Positions 1 through 7,613 of a DNA stretch of 64,000 nt are shown piece after piece. The stretch covers positions 1 through 64,000 of the forward strand of contig NZ_FQYN01000002.1 of the NCBI RefSeq assembly GCF_900141805.1. The letters are read 5' to 3'. Position numbers and translations under genes: made by a program. Origin of the DNA: Hymenobacter daecheongensis DSM 21074 (GTDB lineage: Bacteria; Bacteroidota; Bacteroidia; Cytophagales; Hymenobacteraceae). The notes beneath the pieces were generated by a model. That model was not told the origin of the DNA, made no database searches, and was given only the letters and a program-made list of their open reading frames with translations. Positions within the stretch are counted from its first letter, which is position 1. Each line of letters opens with the position of its first letter.

Positions 1-372
1 CTCGTACTGGGCGGGACGCGTCGGAGGGCAAGACGCGGAAAGTTGGCCCGGGCCGTGTTTCACGGCAAGAAGGGGGAACTGCGCCAGCGCTACCGCGAGG
101 GCATGGAGGACCAGCTGGGCGCCCTCGGGCTGGTCGTCAACGCCCTGGTGCTGTGGAATACCCGCTATCTGCAACAGGCGCTGGAACAACACCAGGCCGT
201 GGCCGAACCGCCGGAGCCGGGCGAGGTGGCCCGGCTCTCGCCCCTGCTGCACGAGCACATCAACATGCTCGGTCGCTACGATTTTACCTTGCCCGAGGGC
301 ATTGCGGCCGGCCAACTGCGGCCGCTACGCGACCCGACGAGCCTGGAAGAACAGCTCGCCCAACTGCCCTAA
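1..372 (+). CDS. Tn3 family transposase, C-terminal part
   Basis: Partial gene running in from the left edge. From residue 15 on, the product matches the C-terminal region of Tn3-family DDE transposases: LARAVFHGKKGELRQRYREG, then a GALGLVVNALVLWNTRYL helix, then LSPLLHEHIN and GRYDFTLPEG near the end. These enzymes cut and join transposon ends in replicative transposition. The first 14 codons in this frame read as an Arg/Gly-rich run that does not look like the family. A different frame just upstream of position 42 (ASEGKTRK) fits the expected N-G-E-x-R-x-K lead-in better, so there may be a one-base frameshift near 40-43. Partial, possibly defective. Confidence 0.75.
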   Translation, partial: LVLGGTRRRARRGKLARAVFHGKKGELRQRYREGMEDQLGALGLVVNALVLWNTRYLQQALEQHQAVAEPPEPGEVARLSPLLHEHINMLGRYDFTLPEGIAAGQLRPLRDPTSLEEQLAQLP

Positions 373-405
373 CGGGAATTTCTGTTCTTACTCTTGTGCT
401 ACCCC
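1..405 (+). mobile_element. Right end of a Tn3-family transposon
   Basis: The transposase fragment ends at 372 and its stop codon lies inside a 38-bp sequence (368-405). Read on the minus strand this begins GGGGTAGCACAAGAGTAAG and ends CCCGTTAGG. Tn3-family terminal repeats are typically about 38 bp, start GGGG and end in a TAAG-like block, and the transposase stop often overlaps the repeat. I therefore read 405 as the outer boundary; the next five bases (406-410, AGTTA) would be the target duplication. The left end and the resolvase are outside the window, so completeness and activity cannot be judged. Confidence 0.65.
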
Positions 406-454
406 AGTTATGAGCGCTTCGCTTAAATACGCTTCCGGGACCGGAAAAACCCGT

Positions 455-1114
455 TTACCTAAACTTGTACTGCAGACTAAGGCCGGACCCAAAGCCCGGA
501 GCGATGGGAAAGTAGCTGTTGTTGGGCCGCGCCATATTCACATTCAGCAGCAGGTCGGCGGTCAGATCGAACTGAGGATTGAGCCGTAGCCGCCCGCCGA
601 TTCCCGCATCTAAATACCCGTTGGTCCCACTATTCGTCTTCACAAACTTGGTAGCTGTAGCGGTATTGGTGCCGGTTTCGCGCTGGCGAAAAAAGCACAG
701 GCCGATTCCGGCTATACTTTCCAGCCGAAACCGGTGCGGATCCTTCGCCAAAGACCAGCGCAGCTGAACCGGTACCGTCCAGGATCGGGTTATCTGCTCC
801 GTTTGCGGATAGTGCGCAAACGACCCGCTGCCCTGTAACTCCTCATTGGGCTTGTTGCCTCGCCCATATTGCACTCCCACCTGCACCAACAGTCTGGGCG
901 ACACGGCATAGGCACCCTGCGCACCCAGCGAAGAGGTAAACTGGCCGAAACCCTGCCGGTCAATGCTATACGTCCTTATCTGCTTACCGGCTTCCGCGCC
1001 CACATACCAGCGAGGCTCAACGCCTGTAGATGCATCAGCCTGGGCTAATACGGGCTGACTACCCAGCAAAAAAACCAAAACGCCACCGGCGCACGTCAGA
1101 AATCGGGGAATCAT
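455..1114 (-). CDS. Outer-membrane beta-barrel protein with signal peptide
   Basis: 219 residues. The N-terminus is a classical signal peptide (hydrophobic run to about residue 22, cut after QPVLAQ). The rest alternates polar and aromatic/hydrophobic residues, with repeated YxVGxxxG and LxxQVGVQYG-like strands and a terminal LSLQYKFR strand ending on an aromatic residue and Arg, as in small outer-membrane barrels of the PF13568-like porin group common in Bacteroidota. The substrate is unknown. It lies downstream of the GH31 gene on the same strand, but a terminator-like hairpin at 1187-1221 separates them, so it probably has its own promoter. Confidence 0.7.
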   Translation of the reverse strand: MIPRFLTCAGGVLVFLLGSQPVLAQADASTGVEPRWYVGAEAGKQIRTYSIDRQGFGQFTSSLGAQGAYAVSPRLLVQVGVQYGRGNKPNEELQGSGSFAHYPQTEQITRSWTVPVQLRWSLAKDPHRFRLESIAGIGLCFFRQRETGTNTATATKFVKTNSGTNGYLDAGIGGRLRLNPQFDLTADLLLNVNMARPNNSYFPIAPGFGSGLSLQYKFR

Positions 1115-1186
1115 ACGAGTTGATAGCAGGAATGAGAAGCTTAGGAAAATAGTCCGTCAAATATATACCCCTGCTCATTCTACAAC

Positions 1187-1221
1187 CAAAAAAGCCCCGG
1201 AACGAAGCGTTCCAGGGCTTT
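1187..1221 (-). terminator. Intrinsic terminator after GH31 gene
   Basis: GC-rich hairpin (AAAGCCCC-GGAACG / CGTTCC-AGGGCTTT with one C-A mismatch). Read on the minus strand it is followed by a run of six T. It sits about 20 bp beyond the GH31 stop at 1241. Confidence 0.8.
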
Positions 1222-1240
1222 GGGAATGGACACAAGCTGC

Positions 1241-3661
1241 TTAGCCTATTACCAATTCGCGGAAGCCCGCCGGCACCACCAGGCCCGGCAGCGCCTCGCC
1301 GGCTTCGGCAGCCACTTTCGTGCTGTCGGTGGCCACGCCATCGGCGGTGGCGGTAGTCAGGGGGAAGGGCAGGCCGTGCAGCACGAGCTGGTAGGTGCCG
1401 AACGAGGGCTGGTATTCGCCTTCGGTTTCCTGCGTGAGCGTGAGGCCGGTTTCGGTGCCGCGCACGGTGAAGCGGCGGGTGGTGCTCTGGCCGTCCTGGT
1501 AGCCGTAGCCTTCGCCGCCGTCGTCGTAGAGCACGCTGGTCTGAAGGCCGTTTTTGAAGTAGACGTGCAGGGTCAGCTCCGTCACCTTTTTCTCGCCCAC
1601 GTACTGCAGCACGGGGTACATGGGCAGCACGGCCCCGGCCTGCACGAACAGCGGAATCCGGTCCAGGGGCGCGCTGGCCCACACTTCGGCCCCACCCTGC
1701 TTCAGCTCATCGGTCCAGTAGTAGAACCAGTCGCCGCGGGGCAGATACATCCAGCGGCCATCGGCGCCGGCCTGGGTAATGGGGCAGATGAGCAGATGGT
1801 CGCCAAGGCCGAATTCGGCCATGCGCAGGTAGGTTTCGGTGTCGGTCTGGTCGAGGAAGGTGAGCGGGCGCAGCATGGGCGTGCCTTTTTTCACGTACTG
1901 CCAGAAGGTGGTGTACATATAGGGCAGCAGGCGGTAGCGCAGCTCCACAAACCGGCGGGCCAGGTCAGTGGTGGCGTCGCCGAAGCTCCAGGGCTCCTGC
2001 TCGCCGTGGTCGCCGGAGCTGTGGGTGCGGAAGAACGGGTGGAAGGCCGCCAGCGCCATCCAGCGGGCATACAGCTCGCCGTCGGGCGTATCAATAAAGC
2101 CGCCCACATCGGAGCCAATAAAGCTGAAGCCCGAGATGCTCAGGCGCTGGCACTGAATGTTGGCCAGCCACAGGTGCTCCCAACTGGCAATGTTGTCGCC
2201 GGTCCAGCCCGAGGAGTAGCGCTGCCCGCCGGCGTAGGTGCTGCGCGTGATGGTGAAGGGCCGGTTGGGGTACGAAAAGCGCTTTACGCCCTCGGCCGTG
2301 GCCCGCGCCATCTGCATACCGTAGATGTTGTGGGCCTTTCTGTGCGAGGCCGAATGGCCATCGTAGTCGAAGCGCACGTCATCGGGAAACGTACCTTTTT
2401 CAAACACGGCGGGCTCGTTCATGTCGTTCCACACCCCGCGCACGCCGTCTTCCTGAATCAGGCCCTTAAACAGGCCGGCCCACCATTCGCGCACGTCGGG
2501 GCGGGTGTAGTCGGGGAAGTTGCACAGGCCCGGCCACACCGAGCCCTTCATCAGCGGGCCGTCGGCGCGGCGGCAGAAGTAGTCCTTTTCGAGCGCCTCG
2601 GTATACACCGGATACGCGGAGTCAATCTTGATGCCGGGGTCGATGATAACGACGGTTTTGAAGCCGTCCTCGGCCAGCTCGCGCACCATCGTTTTGGGGT
2701 CGGGGAAGTGCGTGGGGCTCCAGGTGAAGCACCGGTAGCCGTCCATGTAGTCGATGTCGAGGTACAGCGCGTCGCAGGGGATTTTCCGGTCGCGGAAGCC
2801 CTTGGCGATGTCGCGGAAGTTGCTTTCCGGGAAGTAGCTCCACTTGCACTGGTGGTAGCCCAGGGCCCACAGCGGCGGCAGCTCGGGCGGACAGGTCAGG
2901 CGCGTGTATTCCTCCGTCACCTCCATCAGGGAAGGGCCGTAGATGAAATAGTAGTTCATCTCGCCGCCCTGGGCCCAGAAGCTGGTCACATCGGCGCGCT
3001 CGGCGGCAAAGTCGAAGCTGGCCTTGAAGGTGTTGTCGAAGAAAATGCCGTGGGCGATTTTCTGCTGCAATTCCAGGTAAAAGGGAATGTTTTTGTAGAG
3101 TGGGTCGCTGCCTTTGGTGTAGCCGTAGGTGTCGGTGCCCCAGTTGGTGAAGCGCTTGCCGCGCAGGTTCATGTTGTCGGGCTTGTCGCCGAGGCCGTAG
3201 TAGTGCACGCCGCTCTGCACCTGCTTGCTCATCTTCACGATGTCGTTGCCGGTTTCGTCGTCGTATTCCCAGTGGAAGCCTTTTTCATCGGCCGTCAGCA
3301 CGTTGCCCGAGCGGTCGAGCACCCGCACGCGCAGGTTTTCCTTGGCAATGGTGCAGATCAGGCGGTCGGTGGTGATGCGGTAGTGGTCGGGCTTCTCGCG
3401 GAACTCCAGAAACTCCGGGCTCTGGCGGGGAATATCGGCCGGTACGGCGTAGCTGAAATCGGTGGCAAAGCCGACCTCGGTAGCATAGCGAAAGCGCAGG
3501 ATTTTATCGTTGATAACGTGCAGGCGCAGCTGCACGCCGTTGTCGCAGGCAAACAGGAAGTCGTGGTTGTGCTGCGTACACGTCAGCACCTGGCCGGGGA
3601 AAAACTCCTGCTTTCCTTTCGCGGCCAGGTCATTGACCATGTAGTTATTTTCCTGAATCAT
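1241..3661 (-). CDS. Glycoside hydrolase family 31, probable alpha-glucosidase (cytoplasmic)
   Basis: 806 residues from the chosen ATG at 3661. An upstream in-frame ATG at 3775 would add 38 residues unlike the family. GH31 enzymes hydrolyse alpha-glucosides from the non-reducing end. Seen: substrate-barrel motif CDALYLDIDYMDGYRCFTW, nucleophile motif GVWNDMNEPA (Asp413) and acid/base motif WTGDNIASWEH (Asp489), followed by SGFSFIGSDVGGF. A beta-sandwich region follows (LPRGDWFYYW, VQAGAVLPMYP). No signal peptide is seen, so it probably acts inside the cell. With the GT-like gene and glgB it suggests storage- or malto-glucan turnover. Exact specificity cannot be read from the sequence. Confidence 0.92.
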   Translation of the reverse strand: MIQENNYMVNDLAAKGKQEFFPGQVLTCTQHNHDFLFACDNGVQLRLHVINDKILRFRYATEVGFATDFSYAVPADIPRQSPEFLEFREKPDHYRITTDRLICTIAKENLRVRVLDRSGNVLTADEKGFHWEYDDETGNDIVKMSKQVQSGVHYYGLGDKPDNMNLRGKRFTNWGTDTYGYTKGSDPLYKNIPFYLELQQKIAHGIFFDNTFKASFDFAAERADVTSFWAQGGEMNYYFIYGPSLMEVTEEYTRLTCPPELPPLWALGYHQCKWSYFPESNFRDIAKGFRDRKIPCDALYLDIDYMDGYRCFTWSPTHFPDPKTMVRELAEDGFKTVVIIDPGIKIDSAYPVYTEALEKDYFCRRADGPLMKGSVWPGLCNFPDYTRPDVREWWAGLFKGLIQEDGVRGVWNDMNEPAVFEKGTFPDDVRFDYDGHSASHRKAHNIYGMQMARATAEGVKRFSYPNRPFTITRSTYAGGQRYSSGWTGDNIASWEHLWLANIQCQRLSISGFSFIGSDVGGFIDTPDGELYARWMALAAFHPFFRTHSSGDHGEQEPWSFGDATTDLARRFVELRYRLLPYMYTTFWQYVKKGTPMLRPLTFLDQTDTETYLRMAEFGLGDHLLICPITQAGADGRWMYLPRGDWFYYWTDELKQGGAEVWASAPLDRIPLFVQAGAVLPMYPVLQYVGEKKVTELTLHVYFKNGLQTSVLYDDGGEGYGYQDGQSTTRRFTVRGTETGLTLTQETEGEYQPSFGTYQLVLHGLPFPLTTATADGVATDSTKVAAEAGEALPGLVVPAGFRELVIG

Positions 3662-3861
3662 AGCGGCGCGGGGGGAGGGGCAAAAGGTGGGGCAAAAAAA
3701 GATTCCGGCCGGGCCGGAAGCGCAAGAAGTAAGCCTGCAAGGTAAAAAACGATTCCCGCGAAATTTGCCTAACATTACTCCTCGAACCTCAAAAGGGCCT
3801 TCCTGGCCAGCTTAACGGCATTTTTATTTCCTATTTTCTTTTTACGCCTTTGGCTGATCCG

Positions 3862-4845
3862 ATGAAATTGCTGCCGCTGAAAGTACTGCTGCTGGGCTGG
3901 GACGAGCCGCTGAAAACCGCGGCCCCGGCCCACCCCAGCCCGCTGGTGCTGGCCCAGCAGCTGGCCCCGGCCCTGGCGCTATCGGTGCTGCTGCCCCACC
4001 TGCCGGCCGCGGCCATCACCATTCCGCACACTCGAATTACGGGCCTGGGCAATCTGGACCCGCACCAGCTGGCCGCCGCTGAGCGCCCCGCCGGCGCGTG
4101 GCAGGCCCCGGCCGCGCCCTACGCCGGCGCGGCCGCTCCGCCCACCGCCGTAGTTGCACCCGCCCCCGCAGCCGCCGTGGCTTCGGTGGCCGGGGCGGCA
4201 AAAGCGGCCGTGCCGGCAACTGGGGGCAGGCTCGACAATAAGCCGCTGACTACTCCCGAGCATCTGCCCGCCGCCAGCGCCGAAGGCACCGAGCCCGGCA
4301 CGGCCGAAGCCAGCGCCCTGAGCCAGCCCGAAGACAGCCTGACGCTAAGCGGCGCAGCCGCCTTCGAAGCCGCTCCCGCAACGGCCGAAGCGCCCCTCAC
4401 GGCGGCTCCGTCGCCCCTGATCCGGGCGCTGGCCGCCCTGCGGACCGATGGCACCGATGTCGGCGACGACCTCAACTTCCGCATCATTCAGTATGCCCGC
4501 CTTGCCGCGCCCCAGGCATTGGCGCAGGAGTTTGCGGTGATTTATGCCGCCGACTGGCCCGTGTGGCTGGCCGCCCTCGAAATCCGGCAGCTTACGGGCC
4601 GGCCGCTGGTGCTGCACGTGCACTCGCTGGCCGCCGACCGCAACACCTTTGCCGACCGGGGCTGGGCCCTGGAGCTGGAACGCTTAACTTTGCGCCGCGC
4701 CGACCTGATTCTGGCCGCCTCGCCCGCCGTGGCGGAGCGCCTGAAAACGCTCTACGACTTCCCCGCCGCCCGCTACCGCGTGGTGGCCCCGCACGATACG
4801 CCCGCCCTGCAGGCGGCCCTCAACAGCTTCATGCCGGCCCAATAG
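3862..4845 (+). CDS. Glycogen-synthase-like GT4 protein, N-terminal domain only
   Basis: 327 residues. ATG at 3862 preferred over a TTG four codons upstream. Residues 1-70 (VLLLGWDEPLKT, LSVLLPHLPA, ITGLGNLDP) and 200-327 (FAVIYAADWPVWLAALEIRQ, GRPLVLHVHSLAADR, ADLILAASPAVAERL) follow the N-terminal Rossmann domain of bacterial GT4/GT5 glycogen-synthase-like enzymes. The usual GGLG donor-binding loop after the first strand is replaced by KTAAPAHPS. About 120 Ala/Pro-rich residues (75-195) interrupt the domain. The whole C-terminal nucleotide-sugar domain is absent. The downstream gene starts 24 bp later, so this is not a split gene with an obvious second half. Probably a non-catalytic or degenerate protein; neighbours suggest a link to glycogen. 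Confidence 0.7.
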   Translation: MKLLPLKVLLLGWDEPLKTAAPAHPSPLVLAQQLAPALALSVLLPHLPAAAITIPHTRITGLGNLDPHQLAAAERPAGAWQAPAAPYAGAAAPPTAVVAPAPAAAVASVAGAAKAAVPATGGRLDNKPLTTPEHLPAASAEGTEPGTAEASALSQPEDSLTLSGAAAFEAAPATAEAPLTAAPSPLIRALAALRTDGTDVGDDLNFRIIQYARLAAPQALAQEFAVIYAADWPVWLAALEIRQLTGRPLVLHVHSLAADRNTFADRGWALELERLTLRRADLILAASPAVAERLKTLYDFPAARYRVVAPHDTPALQAALNSFMPAQ

Positions 4846-4869
4846 CCGGCCCGCTTATTTCCCTTTTTC

Positions 4870-5346
4870 ATGTCTGATTCTTCTGAACAGCGCTTCGAAG
4901 CCACCCTCGAACTCGATAGCACCGATGGCGGCGTACTGATCGTAATGCCCTTCGATGTGCCCACCGTCTTTGCGCCCCAACGCGCCCCGTTTCACGTGCG
5001 CGGCACCCTCGATGGCTTCCCCTTCCGCCTCACCCTCATTCAGAATAAAGAAGGCGAATACACGCTGCCCGTGAATAAGCAGCTGCGCAACACCATCAAT
5101 AAAAGCTGGACCTCCGACGTGCAGGTCGTCATCGGCCTCGATATTGACGAAGGCCCCATGGAGCTGCCCGAAGACCTGGAGCGGGTACTGCGCACGGCCG
5201 GTATGCGCTCCAAGTTCGATGCTCTGGCCTACCCCCACCGCCGCGAATACGTGCAGTGGATTGAGCGCGCCAAAAAGCCCGAAACCCGCACGCGCCGCGT
5301 GCAGGAGGCACTGGAACTGATTTCGGCGGGTAAGAAGCTGGGGTAA
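4870..5346 (+). CDS. DUF1905 / YdeI-OmdA domain protein
   Basis: 158 residues. The N-terminal half (FEATLELDSTDGG, PFHVRGTLDGFPFRLTLIQN, YTLPVNKQLRNTI) matches the DUF1905 beta-barrel fold. The C-terminal half (LPEDLERVLRTAG, FDALAYPHRREYVQWIERAK, ETRTRRVQEALELI) matches the YdeI/OmpD-associated (bacteriocin-protection) domain. The biochemical role is not established. It follows the GT-like gene by 24 bp on the same strand, so the two are probably co-transcribed, and it ends in a strong hairpin shared with the convergent glgB. Confidence 0.85.
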   Translation: MSDSSEQRFEATLELDSTDGGVLIVMPFDVPTVFAPQRAPFHVRGTLDGFPFRLTLIQNKEGEYTLPVNKQLRNTINKSWTSDVQVVIGLDIDEGPMELPEDLERVLRTAGMRSKFDALAYPHRREYVQWIERAKKPETRTRRVQEALELISAGKKLG

Positions 5347-5358
5347 TAGCCTGTTCAA

Positions 5359-5425
5359 GCCCACGTACTTCCAAACAGAAAGCGCCCGGCAATGCCGGGC
5401 GCTTTCTGTTTGGAAGTACGTGGGC
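5359..5425. terminator. Bidirectional terminator, 32-bp perfect inverted repeat
   Basis: The arms 5359-5390 and 5394-5425 are perfectly complementary over 32 bp around the loop AAT. The core is AGCGCCCGGC/GCCGGGCGCT flanked by A/T-rich steps (AAACAGAAAG / CTTTCTGTTT) that give U-runs in both directions. It fills the gap between the convergent YdeI-like gene (stop 5346) and glgB (stop 5427). Confidence 0.85.
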
Positions 5426-5426
5426 T

Positions 5427-7466
5427 CTACACCCGCGCCACCACCAGCGCTGTGCGGTTCGTCACGTACAGGCTGAGCTTATCTACGCCGTCTTCCTGGA
5501 AGGTTTCGTAGGTCAGTGAGCCATCCACGCGCTGGAAACCGTCGAATTGAGCATCATCCGACGACAGGATGATGCGGTAGCGGCCGGGCTGGGGCACGAA
5601 GAAGCGGTAGTCGGGGATGTTGGCCGTGACGTGGAAGTTGAAGATGAAAATCAGGCCGCCGCGCTCGAAGATCAGGACCTGGTTCGTGTGGTCTTCGTTC
5701 AGCTTTTGGGCGGGCGGGGCGGCCAGCAGGCGGCGCTGGCGGGCGGTGGTTATCATGGCCTGGTCGAAGGCCTGCAGGTACTGAAACTTCAGGTCCGGGT
5801 TGTCGGGCAGGCTCCACTGGCGGCGGGCGTGCTGGTAGCTCCAGTCGTTGCCCTGACGCGGAAAATCGACCCATTCGGGGTGACCGAACTCGTTGCCGAT
5901 GAAGTTCAGGTAGGCCTCGCCGCCCAGGCTGAGCGTGAGCAGCCGGATCATTTTGTGCAGGGCCACGCCGCGGGCCACCACGGCGCTGGGGTCGCCCTTG
6001 TGCATGTGCTCGTAGATGGCGGCATCCAGCAGCCAGTGGGCCAGCGTTTTGTCGCCCACCAGGGCCTGGTCGTGGCTTTCGGCGTAGGCCACGGTTTTTT
6101 CGCCGGCGCGGCGGTTGGTGAGCGTGTACCACAGCTCGCCCAGGTTCCAGTCCTCGTCGCGCTGGTGCTTGAGCAGCTTGATCCAGTAGTCGGGAATGCC
6201 CATGCCCAGGCGGTAGTCGAAGCCGATGCCGCCTTCCGGAATGGGGCGGCACAGGCCGGGCATGCCGCTCATATCTTCGGCAATGAGCAGCGCGCCCCGC
6301 TTCATTTCGTGCATGAGCGTAGTAGCCAATTGCAGGTACAAAACTGCGTCCTCGTCCACCTCGGGGCCGAAATACTGGTCGTAGCTCCCGAAGCTCACGC
6401 CCTCGCCGTGGTGGTGGTAGAGCATACTGGTGACACCATCGAAGCGGAAGCCGTCGAAGTGAAATTCTTCGAGCCAGTAGCGCAGGTTCGAGAGCAGAAA
6501 CTGCTGCACTTCGGGCTTGCTGTAGTCGAACAGCTTGGAGTCCCAACCGGGGTGGTTGCCCCGCTCGCCCTCGTGGAAATACTGGCCGCCGGAGCCGTCG
6601 AAGTTGGCCAGCCCCTCGGCCTCGTTCTTCACGGCATGCGAGTGCACCACATCGAGCAGTACCGCAATGCCGCGGCGGTGGGCCTCATTGATCAGGTGCT
6701 TCAACTCCTCAGGCGTGCCGAAACGAGACGAGGGTGCGAAGAAATTAGCGACGTGGTAGCCAAAGGAGCCATAATAGGGATGCTCCATAATGGCCATGAG
6801 CTGAATACAGTTGTAGCCCAGGGCCTGGATGCGGGGCAGCACTTTTTCCGCGAATTCGAGGTAGGTGCCCAGCCGGTGCTCTTCGGTGGCCATGCCCACG
6901 TGGGCCTCGTAGATGAACGGCTCGCGCACGTAATTCTGAATGCGGAATTTCTGGTCGGTCCAGGTGAAGGGCGTTTCGGGGCGCCAGATCTGGCCGGCGA
7001 AGTCCTTGGTCTGCTCGTCCTGCACGGCGCGGCGCAGCGTGGCGGGCAGCCGGTCTTTGCCACCGTTGGCACCCGCTACGTGTACTTTGAAATGGCTGCC
7101 GTGGGCCAGGCGGCCCTGGTAGTCTTTGTCGGCCAGAAACACTTTCCACACGCCGTCTGCACCTTTTTGCAGGGGCGTGGCACCCCGGTCCCACTGGTTG
7201 AAATCCCCGATCAGCGACAGATACGTGGCGGCCGGGGCCCACTCGCGGAACCAGTAGCCGCGGCGGCGGCCATCGTAGTTGAGGCCCAGGCGCTGGTGGG
7301 CGGTGGCAAACTTAGCCAGCGAGCCATACTGCGCGGTTATGTCGGTCAGGCGCTGCTGCAGGCGCTGCTGCCGGGCCAGCAGCACTGGCTCGTAGGGCGC
7401 GAGCCAGGCATCGTGCTGCACGAGCGGCAGCGTAGCGGTGGCGGCGGAAGGAGCGAGAGTATCCAT
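5427..7466 (-). CDS. glgB: 1,4-alpha-glucan branching enzyme (GH13, eukaryote-like subfamily)
   Basis: 679 residues. Makes alpha-1,6 branches in glycogen. Order: N-terminal CBM48-type domain (about 60-160: GLNYDGRRRGYWFREWAPAA, LIGDFNQWD), GH13 barrel, C-terminal all-beta domain (about 580-679). Catalytic residues are visible: nucleophile Asp343 in FHFDGFRFDGVTSM, acid/base Glu397 in LIAEDMSGMPG, transition-state Asp466 in AESHDQALVGDKT. YEAHVGMA and YNCIQLMAIMEHPYYGSFGY are typical of the GH13_8 (eukaryote-like) branching enzymes found in many Bacteroidota. Its partner here is the GH31 gene and the half glycosyltransferase. A TAGATTTG box at 7486-7493 is a good promoter candidate. Confidence 0.95.
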   Translation of the reverse strand: MDTLAPSAATATLPLVQHDAWLAPYEPVLLARQQRLQQRLTDITAQYGSLAKFATAHQRLGLNYDGRRRGYWFREWAPAATYLSLIGDFNQWDRGATPLQKGADGVWKVFLADKDYQGRLAHGSHFKVHVAGANGGKDRLPATLRRAVQDEQTKDFAGQIWRPETPFTWTDQKFRIQNYVREPFIYEAHVGMATEEHRLGTYLEFAEKVLPRIQALGYNCIQLMAIMEHPYYGSFGYHVANFFAPSSRFGTPEELKHLINEAHRRGIAVLLDVVHSHAVKNEAEGLANFDGSGGQYFHEGERGNHPGWDSKLFDYSKPEVQQFLLSNLRYWLEEFHFDGFRFDGVTSMLYHHHGEGVSFGSYDQYFGPEVDEDAVLYLQLATTLMHEMKRGALLIAEDMSGMPGLCRPIPEGGIGFDYRLGMGIPDYWIKLLKHQRDEDWNLGELWYTLTNRRAGEKTVAYAESHDQALVGDKTLAHWLLDAAIYEHMHKGDPSAVVARGVALHKMIRLLTLSLGGEAYLNFIGNEFGHPEWVDFPRQGNDWSYQHARRQWSLPDNPDLKFQYLQAFDQAMITTARQRRLLAAPPAQKLNEDHTNQVLIFERGGLIFIFNFHVTANIPDYRFFVPQPGRYRIILSSDDAQFDGFQRVDGSLTYETFQEDGVDKLSLYVTNRTALVVARV

Positions 7467-7485
7467 AGCGAATCAGGGTTTGGGC

Positions 7486-7493
7486 CAAATCTA
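7486..7493 (-). promoter_or_regulatory. Bacteroidota -7 box upstream of glgB
   Basis: TAGATTTG on the minus strand fits the TAnnTTTG consensus of Bacteroidota sigma-A promoters. It lies about 20 bp upstream of the glgB ATG (7466). A weak TTTCG lies near the expected -33 position. Confidence 0.45.
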
Positions 7494-7534
7494 CAACTAC
7501 CCGTTGATTGCGAAAGGGTTTCCGTTATTTAGGA

Positions 7535-7581
7535 GGCGCGGGAAGTAGCGCGAAACAGATTTTCGCGCTACTTCCCGCGCC
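7535..7581. repeat. 21-bp perfect hairpin in the glgB/ggt divergent gap
   Basis: Arms 7535-7555 and 7561-7581 (GGCGCGGGAAGTAGCGCGAAA and its complement) surround a 5-base loop. It lies between the divergent starts of glgB and ggt, so it is not a normal terminator position for either gene. It could be an operator or a mRNA leader structure. Confidence 0.6.
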
Positions 7582-7613
7582 GCTGTTTTGCTTTCCCGAC
7601 TTACCTTCCGCCC

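Noticed and set aside
1220..3745. Open frame of about 840 codons on the plus strand opposite the GH31 gene
   Set aside because: It is the mirror of a GC-rich coding sequence; the minus-strand protein has full GH31 motifs, the plus frame has no family features.
5547..7532. 660-codon frame on the plus strand opposite glgB
   Set aside because: Shadow of glgB; composition dominated by Val, Ala, Gly and Gln with no domain.
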